This document shows positions 1-9,204 of a stretch of 64,000 nucleotides of DNA, one piece after another (positions within the stretch are counted from its first letter, which is position 1; every line of letters begins with the position of its first letter). Below the pieces are notes generated by a model that saw nothing but the letters and a program-made list of their open reading frames with translations, was not told where the DNA came from and searched no databases. The stretch is from JACTMZ01 sp044359955 (GTDB lineage Bacteria; Verrucomicrobiota; Verrucomicrobiia; Chthoniobacterales; JACTMZ01): contig JBIKLF010000002.1 of assembly GCA_044359955.1 (NCBI GenBank), positions 1 to 64,000 of the forward strand, in the 5' to 3' direction. The translations under genes were made by a program, and so were the position numbers.

Positions 1-65
1 TCGACTTGCATGTCTTATCCACGCCGCCAGCGTTCGTTCTGAGCCAGAATCAAACTCTCCGTTGA
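1..65 (-). rRNA. rrs: 16S ribosomal RNA, 5' end only (partial)
   Basis: Read on the minus strand, these bases are the universal 5' end of 16S rRNA: AGAGTTTGATTCTGGCTCAG followed by AACGAACGCTGGCGGCGTGG. Aligning the conserved AGAGTTTG (bases 58-51) with E. coli position 8 puts the mature 5' end at about base 65. The rest of the gene lies outside the window. The GTGGATAAGACATGC variant after the conserved block is typical of Verrucomicrobia, which is the main taxonomic clue here. Confidence 0.97.
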
Positions 66-374
66 AAGTTAGCTGATACCACCCTTGCGGGTTGAGTACC
101 AAATTCTGACATAGTATCTCCCGCCGGCTGCTAAAACCGACGGGCGACGGACCTTGCGGTCCAATTTATGTCGCATAAAAAAACTGCTGACGATAACCCA
201 CAATTCAATTTTTGTGGTTACCCTCTGAATTTACTTTCAGAGTCAGGATTTCAAAAAACTTGGTCTGTTTTCTCCGGGTGAGCGACCAGCGGGAAGGTTT
301 TGGCCTTGCTGCTTTTCGCGACCGTAAGAAAGAACTAACACCGATTGATTCGGTCCCTATTTAAGGGGATGGAG
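66..374 (-). other. rRNA operon leader with several hairpins
   Basis: This stretch between the rRNA promoter and the mature 16S start holds no gene. It contains clear short hairpins: CTCTGAA/TTCAGAG (223-242), GGACC-TTGC-GGTCC (149-162) and ACCGA-TTGAT-TCGGT (340-354). Such structures are usual in rRNA leaders, where they serve antitermination and RNase processing. I could not identify a boxA with confidence. Confidence 0.6.
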
Positions 375-430
375 AGATTGCCAGAAATTAGCGCAGAGTC
401 AACCGCCTTTTTGAAAAAATCTTAAAGTTT
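375..430 (-). promoter_or_regulatory. Candidate rRNA promoter with AT-rich UP element
   Basis: On the minus strand there is a -35 box TTGACT (402-397), a 16-base spacer, and an extended -10 TGG-CAATCT (380-375). Immediately upstream of the -35 lies an A/T-rich tract (about 403-430) resembling an rRNA UP element. Transcription would begin near base 368 and give a leader of about 300 bases before 16S. The -10 match is modest, so the start site is inferred. Confidence 0.5.
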
Positions 431-652
431 TTTTCGAGGCTCCCCTGCGGGCCAGATCTCCAAGTTCGTAGGGTATTCGACAGAGCAGTCAAACGAACGT
501 TCAAAATATCTTTTCGGGTGGTCCGGCAAACGGCCGCGACGGAGTCGCCTTTCTTCCTTTTGCTTCCGGTCCACCACCGCGCAAGAAAGCCGCTCCGCCA
601 AGGCCGCCGCCTTGTCTCGAGGCTCCCCCTTTGCCATCTTGCCTCCTTCTCC
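431..652. other. Intergenic region between rRNA promoter and pgsA; nothing recognised
   Basis: The open frame of the downstream gene extends back to base 518, but the encoded residues there are Arg/Pro-rich and unlike the family, so I treat this as non-coding. No RNA gene or repeat was recognised. Confidence 0.4.
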
Positions 653-1225
653 GTGACTCTCCCCAATCAGCTCACCATCCTGCGCCTCTTTCTCACGGCC
701 ATCTTTGTCATAGCCCGCGAAACCGGTATGACCTGGGGCGCCACCGTGGCCGTTGCGGCCTTCGGGCTCGCGGTCCTCAGTGACTACCTCGACGGCGTCC
801 TCGCCCGCCGGCTGGCCTGCGAGACCGACTTTGGCCGCCTCATGGATCCGCTGGCCGACAAGGTGCTCATTGCCGCGGCGCTCGTCTGTTTGGCTTGGTC
901 GCATGACATCCCGGCGTGGGCGGCCATCCTTCTGATCTCGCGCGATTTCCTCATCACCGGGCTGCGGCAACTCGCCCTCAGCCACGGCACCGTCCTGGCC
1001 GCCGATCCCGCCGGCAAAACCAAGACTGCCTCCCAGATGATCATGATCGGTTTTTTCCTCCTCCGTGATGCGGCCGGCGAATTTTTCGGGATCGCCATGT
1101 GGCCGGTCTGGGTGCTGAGCATCGGGCACGTCCTCCTCGCGGCGAGCGTGGTTCTCTCCATCTATTCCGGCTGGCGCTACACACGAGCGCACTGGAGCGT
1201 CGTCGTCCGGAGCGGACGTTCTTGA
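653..1225 (+). CDS. pgsA: CDP-diacylglycerol--glycerol-3-phosphate 3-phosphatidyltransferase
   Basis: Membrane enzyme that makes phosphatidylglycerophosphate from CDP-diacylglycerol and glycerol-3-phosphate, the committed step to phosphatidylglycerol and cardiolipin. The 190-residue product carries the complete CDP-alcohol phosphatidyltransferase signature DG-x2-AR-x8-G-x3-D-x3-D at residues 47-69 and several hydrophobic helices, and it begins with the family-typical LPNQLTILR. I chose the GTG at 653 because it sits directly before that motif; an in-frame ATG at 518 would add 45 unrelated residues. It is divergent from the rRNA operon and followed by an intergenic repeat, so it is probably transcribed alone. 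Other CDP-alcohol transferases share the motif, but the N-terminus and length fit PgsA best. Confidence 0.9.
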   Translation: MTLPNQLTILRLFLTAIFVIARETGMTWGATVAVAAFGLAVLSDYLDGVLARRLACETDFGRLMDPLADKVLIAAALVCLAWSHDIPAWAAILLISRDFLITGLRQLALSHGTVLAADPAGKTKTASQMIMIGFFLLRDAAGEFFGIAMWPVWVLSIGHVLLAASVVLSIYSGWRYTRAHWSVVVRSGRS

Positions 1226-1532
1226 TCGGCACCCGGCCTCCCTGCCTGTTCGTGTTCCTACGGTCGTTCCCTTTGCTACGGCCTTCTTTTGTGCTGAGTT
1301 CCTCGCGGAACCCGCCTTGGCTTTCACTACGGTTGCTGTCACTGCTTCCGGTCATTTTCGTTTTTATTTCATTTCTGACTTGTTCATGCCCATGCCGGGC
1401 ACACGAGGGACGCGCGGCTCGCGCGTCCGTTGGTTGGGGAGCGGACGAGCGGGCCGCTCGTCCCTACCTTCTGAGTTCGCTGCCCGACAACCTTTCTTCT
1501 CATCCTGCGGCGGCCCGCGTAGAACAAAGGGC
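1226..1532. other. Intergenic region carrying palindromic repeats
   Basis: No convincing coding sequence. It holds two perfect inverted repeats: a 9-bp stem with 3-base loop (GGACGCGCG..., 1408-1428) and a 10-bp stem with 1-base loop (GGACGAGCGG..., 1443-1463) followed by CCTACCTT. The second is repeated exactly at 58451-58471. Confidence 0.6.
1443..1463. repeat. Dispersed perfect palindrome GGACGAGCGG-N-CCGCTCGTCC (copy 1)
   Basis: Perfect 10-1-10 inverted repeat followed by CTACCT. The identical 21 bases plus the CTACCT tail recur at 58451-58471. Member of the group of GC-rich intergenic palindromes ending in CCTACC seen throughout the window. Confidence 0.8.
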
Positions 1533-3020
1533 ATGCTTCTCACCCGCGCCCGCATGCTCCGACTCGAGCAGGAGACATTTTCCCGCGGCATCCCCGCCGA
1601 TGTCCTCATGGAAGCCATCGGGGCGAAGCTGGCCCGCTTTGTCAGCCAATTTTTCCCGCGGCCAGGATTGGTTGTGTGCTATGCGGGCAAGGGCCACAAC
1701 GCTGGCGATGCCTTGGTCGCCGCGCGGCACCTTGCCATGCTCGGGTGGCGCGTCTTGGTCCGCAGCCCGTTTTCACGCGACGACTTTGCCGCACTGACCC
1801 GCGACAAGTTCGATGCGTTGCATTCTTCCCTTTTGCCCGGCCCGTTCCGGCCTTCCACCCCGCAGGACGGCCCGCTCGTGCAACTCGATGCGTTGGTCGG
1901 TCTCGGAACGCAAGGAACCTTGCGCGAACCGCTCGCTTCGCTCGTGCTCGAGATGAATGAATTGCGCCGCACCGCCAACGCGAGAACGGTGGCTGTCGAC
2001 TTACCATCCGGCCTCGACCCGGACACCGGCCTTCCCGGAGACCCGTGCGTCGAAGCCGACTTCACCGCGACTGTCGGTTTTGCCAAAACCGGTCTGGTCG
2101 CCGATACGGCGGTCAATCACGTCGGCCGGCTCGGCCTGCTTGATTCACCGGACTTTCTCCGGCCGGATGCCGATCGCGCTGACGAATTGCTCACCGCTCC
2201 CCTGCTGCGTCGCGACTGGCCACCCCGCGCTTTCGACACGAACAAGGGAATGTGCGGGCGCGCCGTCCTGCTCGCCGGTTCGCGCGGCACACTGGGCGCG
2301 GCGTACCTCTGCACGGCGGGCGCCGTGCGGGGCGGGGCCGGATTGGTTTCGCTCGGCGCTTTGCCCGACGCCTATGACCTGCTGGCCGCAACGATGATTC
2401 CCGAGGTCATGGTGCGTCCGCTCGAAAAGCTCACCGATATTTTCAACTTCCCGGTCGACGCGATCGGCATCGGTCCGGGGCTTGGCGGCGGACAAGAGGC
2501 GCGGACTCTGCGCATCGTCCGCGAGGCGCCGTGTGCGACAGTGGTCGATGCCGATGCCTTGACCATTGTGTCCCACGCCGGACTGCAGCATATCGACCAA
2601 GCCAAGGGACCACGGTTGCTCACCCCTCATCCCGGAGAAATGCAGCGTCTCCTCGCCGGCCGGAAGATCAAAGACCGCAGCAAAGTGGCTCGTGATTTTA
2701 CCGACAAGCATGCGGTCACTCTTTTGCTCAAAGGCGCGCGCACGGTCATCGCCCAACACGGTTTGCCGCTCCGGTATAACACCACGGGTCATCCCGGCAT
2801 GGCGACCGGGGGCATGGGTGACGTTCTTACCGGGGTTTGCACCGCGTTGCTGGCCCAGGGAACCGACACCTATCAGGCAGCGTCCGTCGGGGCCTGGGTT
2901 TGCGGGCGGGCCGCGGAAATTGCCCTGACGCAGCGTGCCTCCACCGAATCGCTCACCCCGACCGACGTGCTCGACAACCTCGGGGCCGCCTTCCGGTCCC
3001 TGCGCGCGGGGGATTTTTAG
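1533..3020 (+). CDS. nnr: Bifunctional NAD(P)H-hydrate epimerase / ADP-dependent NAD(P)H-hydrate dehydratase
   Basis: Metabolite-repair enzyme that converts damaged hydrated NAD(P)H back to NAD(P)H: the N-terminal YjeF-type domain epimerises R/S-NAD(P)HX and the C-terminal carbohydrate-kinase-like domain dehydrates the S form using ADP. The 495 residues show both halves. The epimerase nucleotide loop is AGKGHNAGD at about residues 50-58; the dehydratase has NKGMCGRAVLLAGS near 235, GIGPGLGGG near 311 and the catalytic TGGMGDVLTG near 424. I chose the ATG at 1533 (after AAAGGG) because it starts the conserved LLTRARML; earlier in-frame codons read through repeat DNA. Its stop overlaps the stop of the convergent L,D-transpeptidase by four bases. 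Confidence 0.92.
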   Translation: MLLTRARMLRLEQETFSRGIPADVLMEAIGAKLARFVSQFFPRPGLVVCYAGKGHNAGDALVAARHLAMLGWRVLVRSPFSRDDFAALTRDKFDALHSSLLPGPFRPSTPQDGPLVQLDALVGLGTQGTLREPLASLVLEMNELRRTANARTVAVDLPSGLDPDTGLPGDPCVEADFTATVGFAKTGLVADTAVNHVGRLGLLDSPDFLRPDADRADELLTAPLLRRDWPPRAFDTNKGMCGRAVLLAGSRGTLGAAYLCTAGAVRGGAGLVSLGALPDAYDLLAATMIPEVMVRPLEKLTDIFNFPVDAIGIGPGLGGGQEARTLRIVREAPCATVVDADALTIVSHAGLQHIDQAKGPRLLTPHPGEMQRLLAGRKIKDRSKVARDFTDKHAVTLLLKGARTVIAQHGLPLRYNTTGHPGMATGGMGDVLTGVCTALLAQGTDTYQAASVGAWVCGRAAEIALTQRASTESLTPTDVLDNLGAAFRSLRAGDF

Positions 3021-3709
3021 CCCGAGGCCCGGCGGGCGGCCGTTTCACCGGAGGCCGCTTTTTCCGCTTCCTTGGGTCCGCCGAGCGATGGAGCCACGGC
3101 ATCGACCGTGACAGGCGAACCCAACGGCAAGAGGCCAAAAAGTTCGATCGCGACGTCCTTTTTCAGCCGGATGCAACCGTGGGAGGCGGGGCGGCCGGGA
3201 ACATAGCCGACATGCATCCCGACCCCGGTCTGGGTGAGGCGCATCCAATAGGGCATGGACGCACCGACAAATCGTCCGCCCTGAGGCACCGCATCCGCAC
3301 GGGTGTCGGCGTCCGAGACCACCGTCTGTCCCTCGACGGAAACGATGCGCCCGTAGAGATTCGATTTGTGGTCCTTTTTCTTCTCAATGATTTTGTAAGC
3401 TCCCTGCGGGGTGGGATGGCTGGCTTTGCCCGTGGCCACCGGAAAATCCATGGCCACATGGCCATCGACAACGAGGAGTCCTCGCTGTTCTTGCGTCGCG
3501 ATCTCGACCGCGGAGTTTTCCGCGGTGGCCTTGGAGAGCAAGTCGTTGTTCCGGTAGGTCAGCTTGCGCCACCCCTCTTGGGCGCGGAAGGCGTCATGCT
3601 GTCCGCGGTGCTTGGAGACCAGCCGGGCCCGCGGATTTTCCAAGGTCGCGCAGCCGGTCAAGGCGACCACAGCGGTGCAGAGCAGCCCGTAAGAGAACGG
3701 AGCCCTCAT
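3017..3709 (-). CDS. L,D-transpeptidase (YkuD family) lipoprotein
   Basis: Predicted periplasmic lipoprotein that cross-links peptidoglycan or attaches proteins to it. The 230-residue product has a signal peptide ending in the lipobox LTGC (Cys20) and a YkuD domain with the catalytic motif: His166, then SHGCIR with His177, Cys179 and Arg181. Its ATG overlaps the stop of the secretion gene gspF by four bases (ATGA), so it is translationally coupled to the end of the type II secretion operon. That placement suggests wall remodelling linked to secretin or pseudopilus assembly, which is my inference. The C-terminal 30 residues are Ala/Gly-rich and not part of the fold. Confidence 0.88.
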   Translation of the reverse strand: MRAPFSYGLLCTAVVALTGCATLENPRARLVSKHRGQHDAFRAQEGWRKLTYRNNDLLSKATAENSAVEIATQEQRGLLVVDGHVAMDFPVATGKASHPTPQGAYKIIEKKKDHKSNLYGRIVSVEGQTVVSDADTRADAVPQGGRFVGASMPYWMRLTQTGVGMHVGYVPGRPASHGCIRLKKDVAIELFGLLPLGSPVTVDAVAPSLGGPKEAEKAASGETAARRASG

Positions 3710-4935
3710 CGTTTCGGCAAGCCGGAGACCGTGGTGAGAATGCCGGTGATCATGGAGTAAGCGACCAGGCCGACGAAGAGCGCGACCATGAGGATGACCA
3801 TGGGCTGGATCAGGGCGGTGACCCGTTCGATCACGACGGAGAGCTGTTTGTCGTAGCTTTTCGCACTGCGCTCGAGCGCGGCTCCGAGGTCGCCGGTTGT
3901 TTCACCGACCTGGATGATGTCGATCATGGTCGGCGGGAAAAATTGCACGCGCTGGATGGCGCGCGACAGTTGGGCACCGTCCTGCACGTTTTCGGAGATA
4001 CGCTCGAGCTGCGTCTGGAGATAGACGTTGGGTGTCGCGTTGCGGATGAGCTGCATCGACTGCATGAGCGAGACGTCATTGTTGAGCAGGGTGGAAAGCG
4101 TCTGGGTGAACTGCGCGTAAAAACGCATGCGGAGCAAAGGCCCGAAGATGGGGAGTTGCAGTTTGGTGCGGTCCCACCAAATCCGCCCGTCGCCCTTGCT
4201 GGTCAAATGCCGGAAGCCGAGAAGACCGGCCGCGAGGACGATGAGGACAACCCACCAGTAGGATCCGAAAAATTCGCTCGTGCCGATGAGCATTCGCGTG
4301 GCGAAGGGCAGGGATTGCCCGGTCTTGCCCAGCAGCGCGGTCAACTGCGGGAGCAGGAAGGTCATGAAAATGATGAGGAGGGCGATACCGGCGGAGAAAA
4401 TGACCGAGGGATAGATCAGCGCGCTGGTCACGCGGCGCTGCAGGTCGCCCATCATGGTGAGAAACTCGACTTGGCGCTTGAGGATTTTCGAGACCGTGCC
4501 GCTCGCCTCGCCCGCTTTGACCATGTTGCAATAGAGATCGGAAAAACTCGGGCTGGCATTTTTCAAGGCGGCAGAAAAGGTGGCGCCTTCGCGCAGCGAT
4601 TGTCGCGCGCTGGCCGCCACACCGCTGAGCGAAGATTTGTCCTGGCGCTGCTCGATGACCTGGAGCGCGCGGTCGAGTTTGAGGCCGGCCTCGAGCAGTT
4701 CGCACAATTCCTCGGTGAAGAGGAGGACTTGCGCGCGGTTGAGGGTGTTATCACCCGACGCGGGGGCGCCGGCGGCGGCCGCGGCGGCAGCTTCGGCCCC
4801 TTTGGCCGCGAGGGAAAATGGCTGCAGGTTTTGTTGCCGAAGTTTGTTGAAGGCATCCTGACGACTGACCGCCTCGAGTTCCCCCGAGGTCTTGCCGCCG
4901 CCGGCTTGCAGGGCTTGGTAGACGAAGAGGGGCAT
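3706..4935 (-). CDS. gspF: Type II secretion system inner-membrane platform protein GspF
   Basis: Polytopic inner-membrane platform protein that links the GspE ATPase to pseudopilus assembly. The 409 residues contain two copies of the GspF cytoplasmic domain (about 70-190 and 275-395, each with an E-x-AGE/VGETTG-type stretch) separated by membrane segments near 170-195 and 220-245, and a C-terminal membrane segment. An Ala-rich linker (about residues 46-58) joins the N-terminal region. The start ATG overlaps the gspE stop by one base (TAATG). PilC of type IV pili is a close relative; the surrounding gspD-M genes decide for GspF. Confidence 0.93.
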   Translation of the reverse strand: MPLFVYQALQAGGGKTSGELEAVSRQDAFNKLRQQNLQPFSLAAKGAEAAAAAAAGAPASGDNTLNRAQVLLFTEELCELLEAGLKLDRALQVIEQRQDKSSLSGVAASARQSLREGATFSAALKNASPSFSDLYCNMVKAGEASGTVSKILKRQVEFLTMMGDLQRRVTSALIYPSVIFSAGIALLIIFMTFLLPQLTALLGKTGQSLPFATRMLIGTSEFFGSYWWVVLIVLAAGLLGFRHLTSKGDGRIWWDRTKLQLPIFGPLLRMRFYAQFTQTLSTLLNNDVSLMQSMQLIRNATPNVYLQTQLERISENVQDGAQLSRAIQRVQFFPPTMIDIIQVGETTGDLGAALERSAKSYDKQLSVVIERVTALIQPMVILMVALFVGLVAYSMITGILTTVSGLPKR

Positions 4936-6653
4936 TATTCGTCTTGGGCACTGACGTCGGAAGTCGTGACGCGCATGACTTCTTCAATCGTGGTGAGGCC
5001 GGCCGCGACCTTGTCGAAACCGTATTTGCGCAAGGGGCGCATGCCCTCTTTTTCCGCCGCGGGGCGAAGTTCGGCGGCTGTTTTGCGCTGGGTGATCATT
5101 TCCTGCAGCTTCGGCGTGACCAGGCAGAGTTCCATGATGGCGAGGCGTCCCTCGTAACCCGACTGGCGGCAGTTCTCGCATCCGACCGCGCGCATGATCT
5201 TGCCCTCGTATTCCGGCGGCAAGCCGATGCTGCGAAGGTAGGCCGGCGAGTAATCACCCGGCTGGGCGGGCGCTTTGCAAAACGGGCAGAGCTTGCGCAC
5301 GAGACGCTGGGCGATAAAGGCGCGCACGGCACTGGCCACGAGGAAGGGTTCGACGTTCATGTCGAGCAGACGGGTGATCCCGCCGACCGCATCGTTGGTG
5401 TGCAGGGTGCTGAAGACCAAGTGACCGGTGAGGGCGGCGCGAATGGCGATTTCGGCCGTTTCGTAGTCGCGCATTTCGCCGACCATGATGACGTTCGGGT
5501 CGCCCCGGAGGAAGCTGCGCAGGAGGTTGGCGAAGGTGTTGCCGATCTCGGGCTGGACGGCGCTCTGGTTCACCCCGGCCAGCTTGTGCTCGACCGGGTC
5601 TTCGATCGTGAGGATGCGGCGCTCCTTGGTGTTGAGCCCGGAAAGAAAAGTGTAAAGCGTGGTTGATTTGCCGCAGCCGGTCGGACCGGTGACCAGGATG
5701 ATGCCGTTGGGCAAGGCGAGGAGATCGCGGACTTTTTTGGCATAGTCCTCGTCCAGCCCGAGCCGCTCGAGACTGAACACTTCCTTGCCGAGGAGACGCA
5801 GGCTGATGCTTTCGCCGTTGATGGTCGGAATCGAAGCCACGCGGACGTCGATCGGTTGCCCGCCCAATTCGAGGCTGATCCGTCCGTCCTGCGGACGCCG
5901 GTCCTCGCCGAGGTCGAGGCCGGCGGTGAGTTTGAGGATGTTGATGACCGAACGCTGGAGCTTGCGCATCTGCGCCGGGACCGGGACTTCCTGCAGCACG
6001 CCGTCGATGCGGTAACGGACACGGAGGTCATTGGAGAGCGGTTCGACATGGATGTCGGTGGCGCGCTCGCGCAGGGCCTCGCGCATGACTTGGTAAATGA
6101 ATTTTTTGACCGAAGCCTCTTCCGATTCGTCTTCGTCGAGCACGTTGACCTGTTCGCCCCGGCCGAGGTCGATATCCTCCTCCATGCCGCGTCCCTCGAG
6201 CAGTTCCTCAAAGGTTTCGGCCCCGATGCCATAGACTTGGCGCAAGGCGGGGAGAATTCCTTTGCGGGTGTAGATTTCGTAACGCACTTGCTGCGGCACG
6301 GCTTCGGCCACGGCCTGGCGCGCGAGCAGGTCGAAAGGATCGTAGGTCAGCAAGGTGATCGATTCGTCATTCGTCTCGACCGGGAGCAACTGGTAACGCA
6401 GGGCGATGCGGGCCGGCAGCTTGGCCCGCATTTCCGGCGTGGCCTTGGCCACGTCGCCCCCGCCCCAGCGCAGGTGAAATTTGTCGGCGAGGTCGCGGTA
6501 GAAGCCGTTTTCGTCGATCTCCGTGCTGTCGAGCAAAGCCCGCAGGAGCGACGACTGGCTCCGCGCCGCCTCCTGCAGCGAGGCGGTCACTTTGTCGCGG
6601 TCGGCCGCGCCGTGGCGCGCCGCGAGTTCCACCAGTTCGGGGATCAAGGCCAT
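4935..6653 (-). CDS. gspE: Type II secretion system ATPase GspE
   Basis: Cytoplasmic hexameric ATPase that powers pseudopilus assembly. In 572 residues it has the N1E-like N-terminal domain (1-150), Walker A GPTGCGKST near 322-330, the Asp box and Walker B region VIMVGEMRD near 388, the His box (STLHTND) near 415, and a tetracysteine zinc element (CPFC near 455, CENC near 491). All nucleotide-binding motifs are intact. It lies 15 bases after gspD and overlaps gspF by one base, within the same operon. The tetracysteine element distinguishes GspE/PilB from the retraction ATPase PilT. Confidence 0.95.
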   Translation of the reverse strand: MALIPELVELAARHGAADRDKVTASLQEAARSQSSLLRALLDSTEIDENGFYRDLADKFHLRWGGGDVAKATPEMRAKLPARIALRYQLLPVETNDESITLLTYDPFDLLARQAVAEAVPQQVRYEIYTRKGILPALRQVYGIGAETFEELLEGRGMEEDIDLGRGEQVNVLDEDESEEASVKKFIYQVMREALRERATDIHVEPLSNDLRVRYRIDGVLQEVPVPAQMRKLQRSVINILKLTAGLDLGEDRRPQDGRISLELGGQPIDVRVASIPTINGESISLRLLGKEVFSLERLGLDEDYAKKVRDLLALPNGIILVTGPTGCGKSTTLYTFLSGLNTKERRILTIEDPVEHKLAGVNQSAVQPEIGNTFANLLRSFLRGDPNVIMVGEMRDYETAEIAIRAALTGHLVFSTLHTNDAVGGITRLLDMNVEPFLVASAVRAFIAQRLVRKLCPFCKAPAQPGDYSPAYLRSIGLPPEYEGKIMRAVGCENCRQSGYEGRLAIMELCLVTPKLQEMITQRKTAAELRPAAEKEGMRPLRKYGFDKVAAGLTTIEEVMRVTTSDVSAQDE

Positions 6654-6668
6654 GTGATGCCTCTCCCG

Positions 6669-9194
6669 TTAGGGTTCCGATCTTTTCTTTTTCCCGGGGG
6701 TGGGCGTCGGCCGCGGCTTCGGATCGGGCGCATACTCTTGGTAGTCGATCCCGGCCGGCCGGAGCGGATCGCGCGGTTTGCGGACGCGGGCGTCGGGCGT
6801 GAGCATGGGCGAGTCGTTGACCACCGGGGTGCGGCCCAGTTGCCAGGCGTCCGCCTCGTCGTAGACCTCGTCCCCGAGCTTGGTGCGGTAGCGCTCCTCG
6901 GCGCTGGCCACCGCGGTTTCGGCATCATCTTCCACCACGGTGGGCTGCAGGAGAACGAGCAGTTCGCGCCGCTCCACCGCCCGCGTGGTCTGCTTGAAAA
7001 TGTAGCCGAGCACGGGGAGGCGCATGAGGAAGGGCAAGCCTCCATCGTTTGCATCGGTCTTTTCAATGATGAGACCTCCAAGCACCACCGTGCCGCCGCT
7101 GGGCACGGTGACTGTGGTGGTCAGTTCTTGGGCGCCGACGACCGGGGCCTTGTTCCCGCCACCGAACTGCTCCTCGCGGAGGACGTTGTTGTTCGTCTGC
7201 ACAATGACCAATGTGACATCCCGGTTGGCATTGATCAGCGGGAGCACTTCGAGCTTAAGCAAGACGTCGAGATAGGTAATGTTGGCGGTGACGCCGGCGT
7301 TCTGGTTCGGACCGACTCCGCTGATGGAGGTGGAGGTCAAGGTGCTGCTGGTGTAGGGCACGCGCTGTCCGGAGCTGATGACCGCCTTCTTGTTGTTGGT
7401 GGTGTAAACGACCGGGCGGGAGAGGATCTTGAACTTGCCCGTTGTCTCAATCGCCCGCACGTAATAATCGAGCGAGTTGGCAATGGTTCCGTAAAGGGTC
7501 AAACCGGTGAAGGCGCTGGCGGCCAGAGCAGCGGGCGTGAGGAGATCCGGCGGGGTGAAAAGGTTGGTGCTGGCGCCGAGGACCGGATTGAGCAGCGCCC
7601 CACCCACGCTGCTGCCGTCCCTGCTCTGGTTGCGCAGGAAATAGTTGAAGCCGAATTCCATTTTGTCGGTCAAACTGAGTTCTCCGATCACGGCCGCGAT
7701 GTAAACCTGGCGCGGCCGCACATCGAGCATGTCGAGAAGTTGGGCGACTTTCTGGCGGCTGTCCGGCGGCCCGATGGCAATGATCGAGTTGGCACTCTTG
7801 TCGGCGATGAGTTTGGTGTTGCCGACAATGACCGATTGGGGGGCGACATCGGCGGTGGGTTCCTTGATCCGGTCGGGCCGGCTGGTGCCGCCGCCGGCGC
7901 CCGACTCGGAACCCATACCTTGGCCGAAGTTCGAGCCGCTCTCCACGGAGGCGCCACCGGCGCCCGGGCGCGGCGTCCCGCCGCCGGTTCCGCCCTCCTC
8001 GCCTTCCGAAAGCAGGTCCTGCAGGACGGGGAGCACATCGCCGGCGGCGACAAACTGGAGCTGTCGTTCGAGCACGGAATCGAGCGGCACAGGCGCATCA
8101 AGTTGCTCGATGAGTTGCTTGATGTAAGGGAAGTTGATCGGACGGGTCACAACTAGGATGCGATTGGTGCGCGGATCGGCGACGATTTGTGTTTCGCCGA
8201 TGACGAGATTGGATTCGAATTGTCCGGTAGCCGTGCCGCCGAGGGAGGCCTGGATGACTTGGCCCTGGGCATCGACTTGCGGGGCGCCGCCGGGCGCGCC
8301 GGATTGACCCGGTGATCCGGCGCCCTCCTTGCGCTCCTCGAGCAGGGTCTGGAGAAGTTCGACCACCTTTTCGGCGTCGGCACGTTTGAGGTCGACGAAT
8401 TCGGTCATGACCTGCGCAGGCGGCACATCGACCATGGCCTGCAGGGCGATGAGTTGCTGGATGATCGGGACGTTTTCCGTGATGAGCACGGCTTGCACAT
8501 TCGGCACCGGGGTGAAGGAGGTGTAGGATTTGGGCGGACTGACGAAGGTCTGGAAAAGTTGGGCGGCCTCCTGCGGCGCGAGGTAGTTGAGCTTCATGAA
8601 ATAGCTGACCACCTGATCGGTGGCCGGCAGCATGTAGGGGGTGGAAAAGATCGGGATGCCCTCGGCGCGCGGAAATTTCGAGGGGCCGAGAATTTTCACC
8701 GTCTTGTCGTCGACCGGGACAAACGAATAGCCGTTGAGCAAGAGCGAGGCCTCGATGAGGCGGATGGCCTCGCTGCGGGGCACTTCCCCGGGCACGACAA
8801 TGGTGAGCGGCTGTCCTTGCGCGAGCATGGAGTCCCGCACGAGGCGCTTATCGGTCAGCACCTCGTAGAGACTGAGGATCTCGTTGACCGAAGTGTTGGG
8901 GAAAGTCAGCCGCACGGTCGGCTCGGGCTGGGCGGTGCGCGGCGCGGGGGCGGGAGGAGCTTGCGGGGAAGGCAACCCCGGATCGACCGCGACAGGCGGC
9001 AGCGGCGCGGGTTGTTGAGGTTCGAGAACCGGAGCCGGTGGCTGGGGCGCAGGCGCGGCGGCGGCAGGCGGAACCGGAGAAGGTGCGGCATCCTGCGCGG
9101 CGGCAGGAGTCAGGGCCAAAAAGGCCGCGACCAGCCAAGCAGACGCGAGAATCGGGGAACAAAAGCGGGCCATCGGTGGGATTAAAGCATGCAT
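6669..9194 (-). CDS. gspD: Type II secretion system secretin GspD
   Basis: Outer-membrane multimeric channel through which folded proteins leave the periplasm. The product (841 residues from the ATG at 9194) has a signal peptide, a Pro/Ala-rich linker (about 35-95), N0 and three N-type ring domains (about 95-460) interrupted by Gly-rich inserts, and a C-terminal secretin domain with VVLGGLI and PVLGYIFK near 715-740. The frame is open to 9272, but upstream residues overlap the preceding gene; 9194 lies 10 bases after that gene's stop. An internal ATG at 9173 (MARFCSP) is an equally good signal-peptide start. The C-terminal 60 residues are an unusual Pro/Arg-rich tail, perhaps a pilotin contact. 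Confidence 0.93.
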   Translation of the reverse strand: MHALIPPMARFCSPILASAWLVAAFLALTPAAAQDAAPSPVPPAAAAPAPQPPAPVLEPQQPAPLPPVAVDPGLPSPQAPPAPAPRTAQPEPTVRLTFPNTSVNEILSLYEVLTDKRLVRDSMLAQGQPLTIVVPGEVPRSEAIRLIEASLLLNGYSFVPVDDKTVKILGPSKFPRAEGIPIFSTPYMLPATDQVVSYFMKLNYLAPQEAAQLFQTFVSPPKSYTSFTPVPNVQAVLITENVPIIQQLIALQAMVDVPPAQVMTEFVDLKRADAEKVVELLQTLLEERKEGAGSPGQSGAPGGAPQVDAQGQVIQASLGGTATGQFESNLVIGETQIVADPRTNRILVVTRPINFPYIKQLIEQLDAPVPLDSVLERQLQFVAAGDVLPVLQDLLSEGEEGGTGGGTPRPGAGGASVESGSNFGQGMGSESGAGGGTSRPDRIKEPTADVAPQSVIVGNTKLIADKSANSIIAIGPPDSRQKVAQLLDMLDVRPRQVYIAAVIGELSLTDKMEFGFNYFLRNQSRDGSSVGGALLNPVLGASTNLFTPPDLLTPAALAASAFTGLTLYGTIANSLDYYVRAIETTGKFKILSRPVVYTTNNKKAVISSGQRVPYTSSTLTSTSISGVGPNQNAGVTANITYLDVLLKLEVLPLINANRDVTLVIVQTNNNVLREEQFGGGNKAPVVGAQELTTTVTVPSGGTVVLGGLIIEKTDANDGGLPFLMRLPVLGYIFKQTTRAVERRELLVLLQPTVVEDDAETAVASAEERYRTKLGDEVYDEADAWQLGRTPVVNDSPMLTPDARVRKPRDPLRPAGIDYQEYAPDPKPRPTPTPGKKKRSEP

Positions 9195-9204
9195 CGCAAT
9201 TTTC

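Noticed and set aside
518..652. Longer N-terminus for PgsA
   Set aside because: The upstream residues are Arg/Pro-rich and not conserved; the GTG at 653 precedes the conserved LPNQLT.
5856..8156. A 2.3-kb open frame opposite gspE and gspD
   Set aside because: No signal peptide or domain is seen and the well-conserved secretion genes occupy the other strand.
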